A DNA stretch of 9,176 nt from assembly GCA_009916335.1 (NCBI GenBank), contig SAAR01000130.1, positions 1 to 9,176 on the forward strand. The letters run 5' to 3'. This document shows, piece by piece, positions 5,839-9,176 of this stretch. How positions within the stretch are numbered: the stretch's first letter is position 1; each line of letters begins with the position of its first letter. The notes beneath the pieces are model-generated. The model searched no databases. It had not been told where the DNA came from and was given only the letters and a program-made list of their open reading frames with translations. A program made the position numbers and the translations under genes. This DNA comes from Erysipelotrichia bacterium. GTDB taxonomy: Bacteria; Bacillota_I; Bacilli_A; Erysipelotrichales; Erysipelotrichaceae.

Positions 5839-7059
5839 ATGAAACAAACATTGTGGACAAAAAATTTCACAATTATTACAATAGGTACGATTATTTCAAT
5901 GTTTGGAAGCTCTGTTAGCAATTTTGCGATCGGTTTATTAATTTTAGATAAAACGAATTCAACTTTTTTATATTCCTTGTTTTTTGTGGCAATTATGACA
6001 CCTAGTGTGATTGTCCCTTTATTTGCAGGGCCTTTTATTGATCGTTTTTCAAGAAGAAAAATGATTTATCGTTTAGATTTTATCAGTTTTTTATCGTATG
6101 CTTTTATCGCAGCTTTAACATATTTTGATTATTTTAATTATCCATTATTTCTTTTAATTGGTGTGTTTTGTGGAACTATTTTTAGTATTTATCAAGTTAC
6201 CTATGATAGCTTTTATCCTATGTTAATTAGTCAAGGTAATTTTTCTAAAGCCTATTCAATTGGTAGTTTGTTGTATCCATTAGCGAATACGATTATGGTG
6301 CCTGTTGCGGCAATTATGTATGAATCTATCGGTTTATTTCCTTTGTTTGTTTTCGATGCATTATCCTATTTAATCGCAGCCATTGCGGAAACACAAATTA
6401 AGATCAAGGAAGAACAAGTAACTTCTAATCAAGATGCTTTTCATTTTAAAGCAGAATTAAAAGAAGGCATTACCTATTTACGAAATGAAAAAGGTTTATT
6501 GTCCGTTAGTAAATACTTTGCGATTACGATGTTTTCTTCTGGCATTGTGCAAACCTTATTGTTGCCGTTTTTTAAATCCACACCAAGCTTGAATACGACA
6601 CAGTATTCTTTAGTGATGTCCTCACAAACATTAGGACGTATTGTCGGTGGATTGATTCACTATAAAATTGTGTATCCAGCAAAACAAAAATATCAAATTG
6701 CTGTTTTTGTATACACCGTATTAGCAGGATTAGATATACTATTCTTTTTCTCGCCTTTTAAATTAATGATGATGATTTATTTAGTGTATGGTGTGTTAGG
6801 TGTTACTTCCTTTAATATACGAACAAGTGCGACACAAAGCTATGTACCTAATAAAAAAAGAGGACGATTTAATGGCATTTTTTCCGTTGTTACAATGTTA
6901 GGTATGGTACTAGGACAACTATTAGCAGGAATTTTAGGGGAATGTATGTATATTCCTTACATTATTGTTATTTCAGGTTTCATTAATTTAGTAGGTGTCT
7001 ATTTCTGTATCATCAAAAATAAACAGGCGATTCAAAAGGTATACAATCGAGTAGTATAA
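5839..7059 (+). CDS. MFS permease, drug-efflux type
   Basis: A 406-residue, 12-segment major facilitator of the kind that includes macrolide and siderophore exporters (Mef/EntS-like), probably exporting small hydrophobic compounds by proton antiport. The first segment (~10-36) contains SMFGSSVSNFAIGLLIL. Motif A, GPFIDRFSRRK at ~64-74, sits in the loop after the second segment. A charged central loop (~190-210) separates the two six-helix halves, and RGRFNGIF in the second half resembles the repeated loop motif. An in-frame GTG nine bases earlier (5830) overlaps the Shine-Dalgarno AGAAGG (5825-5830), so ATG 5839, eight bases after it, is the better start. The gene has its own promoter and converges on the MerR gene. 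No T-rich terminator of its own is visible. Substrate unknown. Confidence 0.88.
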   Translation: MKQTLWTKNFTIITIGTIISMFGSSVSNFAIGLLILDKTNSTFLYSLFFVAIMTPSVIVPLFAGPFIDRFSRRKMIYRLDFISFLSYAFIAALTYFDYFNYPLFLLIGVFCGTIFSIYQVTYDSFYPMLISQGNFSKAYSIGSLLYPLANTIMVPVAAIMYESIGLFPLFVFDALSYLIAAIAETQIKIKEEQVTSNQDAFHFKAELKEGITYLRNEKGLLSVSKYFAITMFSSGIVQTLLLPFFKSTPSLNTTQYSLVMSSQTLGRIVGGLIHYKIVYPAKQKYQIAVFVYTVLAGLDILFFFSPFKLMMMIYLVYGVLGVTSFNIRTSATQSYVPNKKRGRFNGIFSVVTMLGMVLGQLLAGILGECMYIPYIIVISGFINLVGVYFCIIKNKQAIQKVYNRVV

Positions 7060-7075
7060 AGATAGTTAGATACTC

Positions 7076-7101
7076 AAAAAAAACGTTACTTAATAAAGTA
7101 A
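7076..7101 (-). terminator. Terminator of the MerR-family gene
   Basis: TTACTT (7086-7091), loop AATA, AAGTAA (7096-7101); on the minus strand a run of eight T's (complement of 7076-7083) follows two bases after the stem. The stem is short and AT-rich, so efficiency is uncertain. Confidence 0.55.
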
Positions 7102-7114
7102 AAAAGAGAAAACA

Positions 7115-7939
7115 CTATTTGCAATCTCTTTCCTCTTTTATTTCAATATTGATTCTAGTTATATAATTTTCCATATCTGCTTCGCTAATATCTGCTAATA
7201 AATATTCTTCGTAGGCATAAGTTCCTAAAGTAATCTTATGTGTATCTGCATATGTTAAAAGTTTAGCATAAGTATCTTTTAAGTTTGCATAATATCCTTT
7301 ATGGTAGGCACACAAATAATGGGAACCTTTCTTAATAAATGTTTTAGGTGTTTTTTTATGTACATAAGCGTACATATAGGAATAATTATAGGTTTGTTGT
7401 TTTCTAATATTATCCAATGATACAATGATACCAGCAAATTCACCAGAGGCAAGATGATGCTTTTCTAAAAAGGTGATATATTGTTCCATAAACGTCGCAA
7501 AATTTTTATCATCTGTATTCTCTAAATTTGGTGATAATAAAATATTACAAGCCTGTTGATATTCAATAAATATATCATCTGGATTGGCATGGATTCCTTC
7601 CTGTGTGAAAGAGCGAAACGCTTTTAAAGTATCGTGAATCTGTTTTAAGTTCTTTTGTGCTTCTAATAGCTTTTTTTCCTGTGCATCTAATAAGGATAGA
7701 AATAAGGAAGGATTTCTTTTTCTTAAATAGATCTTAATATCTTTTAATGACATACCTAAACGTTTTAAAGCAGTGATCACTTTGAAAGTATCATATTGAT
7801 GATATGAATAAAAACGGTATCCTTTTTCATCTACATAAGCTGGTTTAAATAAACCGATTTCATCATAATGGAATAATACATGTTTTTCTACATTGCATAT
7901 TTTAGCGAATGCACCGCATGTTAAAAGTTTTTTTTGCAT
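7115..7939 (-). CDS. MerR-family regulator with GyrI-like effector domain
   Basis: A 274-residue transcription activator resembling BmrR-type drug sensors. Residues ~5-25 form the helix-turn-helix ([20 protein letters not shown]), followed by the family signature [20 protein letters not shown] (25-44; the usual RYYDEIGLL is FHYDEIGLF here). Residues ~60-72 give the second HTH element ([12 protein letters not shown]). A coiled-coil dimerisation helix spans ~78-110, and a GyrI-like ligand-binding domain spans ~120-270, rich in Tyr as expected for aromatic cationic ligands. RBS GGGGGA (complement of about 7947-7952) precedes the ATG. It is divergent from an ABC exporter gene; the shared intergenic dyad is its likely operator, so it probably activates the exporter on binding drug and represses itself. 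The ligand cannot be read from the sequence. Confidence 0.92.
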   Translation of the reverse strand: MQKKLLTCGAFAKICNVEKHVLFHYDEIGLFKPAYVDEKGYRFYSYHQYDTFKVITALKRLGMSLKDIKIYLRKRNPSLFLSLLDAQEKKLLEAQKNLKQIHDTLKAFRSFTQEGIHANPDDIFIEYQQACNILLSPNLENTDDKNFATFMEQYITFLEKHHLASGEFAGIIVSLDNIRKQQTYNYSYMYAYVHKKTPKTFIKKGSHYLCAYHKGYYANLKDTYAKLLTYADTHKITLGTYAYEEYLLADISEADMENYITRINIEIKEERDCK

Positions 7940-7952
7940 TTAAAAATCCCCC

Positions 7953-7983
7953 TTGACTATAAGGTAACCTTATAGTTTATTAT
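7953..7983 (+). promoter_or_regulatory. MerR-type promoter of the ABC exporter
   Basis: TTGACT (7953-7958) and TATTAT (7978-7983) are separated by 19 bases, two more than the sigma-A optimum. This overlong spacer, with a dyad in it, is the hallmark of promoters that MerR proteins activate by twisting DNA. Confidence 0.88.
7956..7976. promoter_or_regulatory. Operator dyad for the MerR-family regulator
   Basis: ACTATAAGGT (7956-7965) and ACCTTATAGT (7967-7976) are exact reverse complements around one central base (7966). It overlaps the last bases of the exporter -35 and fills most of the 19-bp spacer, and it covers the expected start of transcription of the regulator gene on the other strand. 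Confidence 0.9.
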
Positions 7984-8007
7984 AATAGAACATGCATTTG
8001 AATACAA
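7979..8007 (-). promoter_or_regulatory. Promoter of the MerR-family gene
   Basis: On the minus strand TTGTAT (complement of 8002-8007) and TATAAT (complement of 7979-7984) are 17 bases apart. Its -10 overlaps the exporter's -10 (7978-7983) face to face, and transcription would start near 7972, inside the operator. Confidence 0.65.
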
Positions 8008-8022
8008 GAAAGGAGTTCGCAA

Positions 8023-9176
8023 ATGAGTTTAATACTACATTATTTAAAAAGATATAAAAAATTATTTGTTGGGAATGTGATTTCTGTTTTCGGTTTTGCG
8101 TTAGTGGAATTAGGGATTCCAACGATTGTAGCGTTGATGATTGATGTGGGTGTCGCAAATAAAGATCAAAGCTATGTATGGCAGATGGGAGGCATCATTG
8201 CCTTGATTTCCATTATCGGTGTATTTGGAACGATTATGCTAGGTTATTTTTGTGCGAAGATTTCTACTTATATAACACGCGATATTCGTAATGATATTTT
8301 TAGTAAAGCACAAACCTTTACGGCTAATGAATTTAATCGTTTCAGCATCTCATCAATGATTACAAGAACTAATAATGATGCCTTTCAAATTCAGCAATTT
8401 ATTAATGTATTGCTTAGAACGGCGTTAATGACACCAGTTATGTTTATCATTTCGTTTGCCTTAACAGCCACTACTTCATTACCTTTATCATTAGTTATTG
8501 CAGCAACGATTCCATGTATTATTATCGGTGTTGTTTTAGTCGCAAAATACTCTAAGCCAATTAGTGAAAATCAACAGACTTCTTTAGATCAATTAAACCA
8601 GATTGCTCGTGAGAATTTAAGTGGTATTCGTGTGATCCGTTCTTTTGGAAACGATGAATATGAACAGGAACGTTTTAGTGAAACAAATCATCGATTCACT
8701 AAATTTTCTAAACAATTATTTAAGTTAATGAGTATGACACAACCAATTTTCTTTATGTTGATGAACATCGCCGCATTAGCGATTTATTTTGTGGCAACGT
8801 ATTTAATTAGAAGTGGTCATTTAGAAATTGGACAGCTAGTTGCTTTTATGGATTATTTATTCCATGCAATGTTTTCCATGATGTTATTTTGTACGGTTTT
8901 TATGATGTATCCTCGTGCTGAAGTAAGTGCAAAACGTATTGAAGAGGTATTAAAATGCGATCCGTTAATCAAAAATGAAGGAAAAGAAGAAAGCGTAGCA
9001 GAAGAAAATAGCAGTATTGAATTTGATCATGTCAGTTTTGTATATCCTGATGGGGAAGAAGCGATTTTACACGATGTGAGTTTTAAAGCAAACAAAGGCG
9101 AAAAAATTGCTTTTATTGGTAGTACAGGTTCAGGGAAAAGCACCATTGTTAATTTGATTCCTCGCTTTTATGATGT
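8023..9176 (+). CDS. ABC exporter half-transporter, 3' end beyond window
   Basis: A type IV ABC exporter subunit with membrane domain fused to ATPase, of the multidrug family (BmrC/BmrD, LmrA and MsbA-like). 384 codons are present; such proteins have ~570-600 residues. Six hydrophobic segments lie at ~15-38, 53-76, 130-150, 154-174, 242-262 and 270-295. The conserved intracellular coupling region reads ENLSGIRVIRSFGNDEYE (~197-214). The nucleotide-binding domain starts near 332 with A-loop Tyr341, and Walker A GSTGSGKST is at 366-374. The Q-loop, signature motif and Walker B lie outside the window. ATG 8023 has a strong RBS (AAAGGAG, 8009-8015). It is under the MerR-type promoter, so drug-inducible efflux is the likely role. 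A partner half-transporter gene may follow, as in heterodimeric exporters; not visible here. Confidence 0.93.
   Translation, partial: MSLILHYLKRYKKLFVGNVISVFGFALVELGIPTIVALMIDVGVANKDQSYVWQMGGIIALISIIGVFGTIMLGYFCAKISTYITRDIRNDIFSKAQTFTANEFNRFSISSMITRTNNDAFQIQQFINVLLRTALMTPVMFIISFALTATTSLPLSLVIAATIPCIIIGVVLVAKYSKPISENQQTSLDQLNQIARENLSGIRVIRSFGNDEYEQERFSETNHRFTKFSKQLFKLMSMTQPIFFMLMNIAALAIYFVATYLIRSGHLEIGQLVAFMDYLFHAMFSMMLFCTVFMMYPRAEVSAKRIEEVLKCDPLIKNEGKEESVAEENSSIEFDHVSFVYPDGEEAILHDVSFKANKGEKIAFIGSTGSGKSTIVNLIPRFYD

Noticed and set aside
1..9176. CRISPR array, insertion sequence, integrase or att site next to the tRNAs
   Set aside because: No spaced direct repeats, transposase or integrase frame, or duplicated tRNA 3' end was seen.

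Overview
The window looks like chromosomal DNA of a low-GC Gram-positive bacterium (Bacillota). AT-rich codons (TTA, AAA, ATT), strong AAGGAGG-type ribosome binding sites, compact sigma-A-like promoters and hairpin-plus-T-run terminators all point that way. Gene content (a 2[4Fe-4S] ferredoxin, MiaB, GluRS beside a tRNA-Gln, a MerR/ABC module) fits an anaerobic gut Firmicute, perhaps Erysipelotrichia. That lineage guess is inference and cannot be proved from this sequence.

Layout: (1) 1-897 is a scar. A promoter and RBS drive the first ~107 codons of an IclR-family regulator, which then breaks off. In the same frame, after a stop, lies the 3' end of a peptidoglycan glycosyltransferase (GT51) gene with its own terminator. 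(2) 898-2685 is a translation block: gltX on the minus strand, divergent from tRNA-Gln(CUG), with tRNA-Glu(CUC) pointing back towards it. Both tRNAs carry C34 anticodons and are potential GluRS substrates. (3) 2686-3300 is about 600 bases without an intact gene. It has a TATAAT box, a bulged hairpin, a terminator-like hairpin, and two short reading frames that a single-base indel would join into a 61-residue protein. (4) 3315-4007 is a two-gene operon of small membrane proteins, one with a zinc ribbon. (5) 4082-4255 is a stand-alone ferredoxin gene. (6) 4320-5759 is miaB, a tRNA methylthiotransferase. (7) 5839-7059 is an MFS drug-efflux-type permease. (8) 7115-9176 is a MerR/GyrI-like regulator divergent from an ABC exporter half-transporter that runs off the window end. 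Their shared intergenic region holds a perfect 10+1+10 dyad inside a 19-bp promoter spacer, the classic architecture of a MerR-activated promoter.

Functional themes are translation fidelity (GluRS, tRNA-Gln, tRNA-Glu, MiaB and the ferredoxin as a possible electron donor) and drug efflux (MFS permease plus the MerR-controlled ABC exporter). No CRISPR array, insertion sequence, origin or obviously new multi-gene system is visible. The least explained parts are the 2686-3300 gap, the small zinc-ribbon operon and the IclR/GT51 junction.
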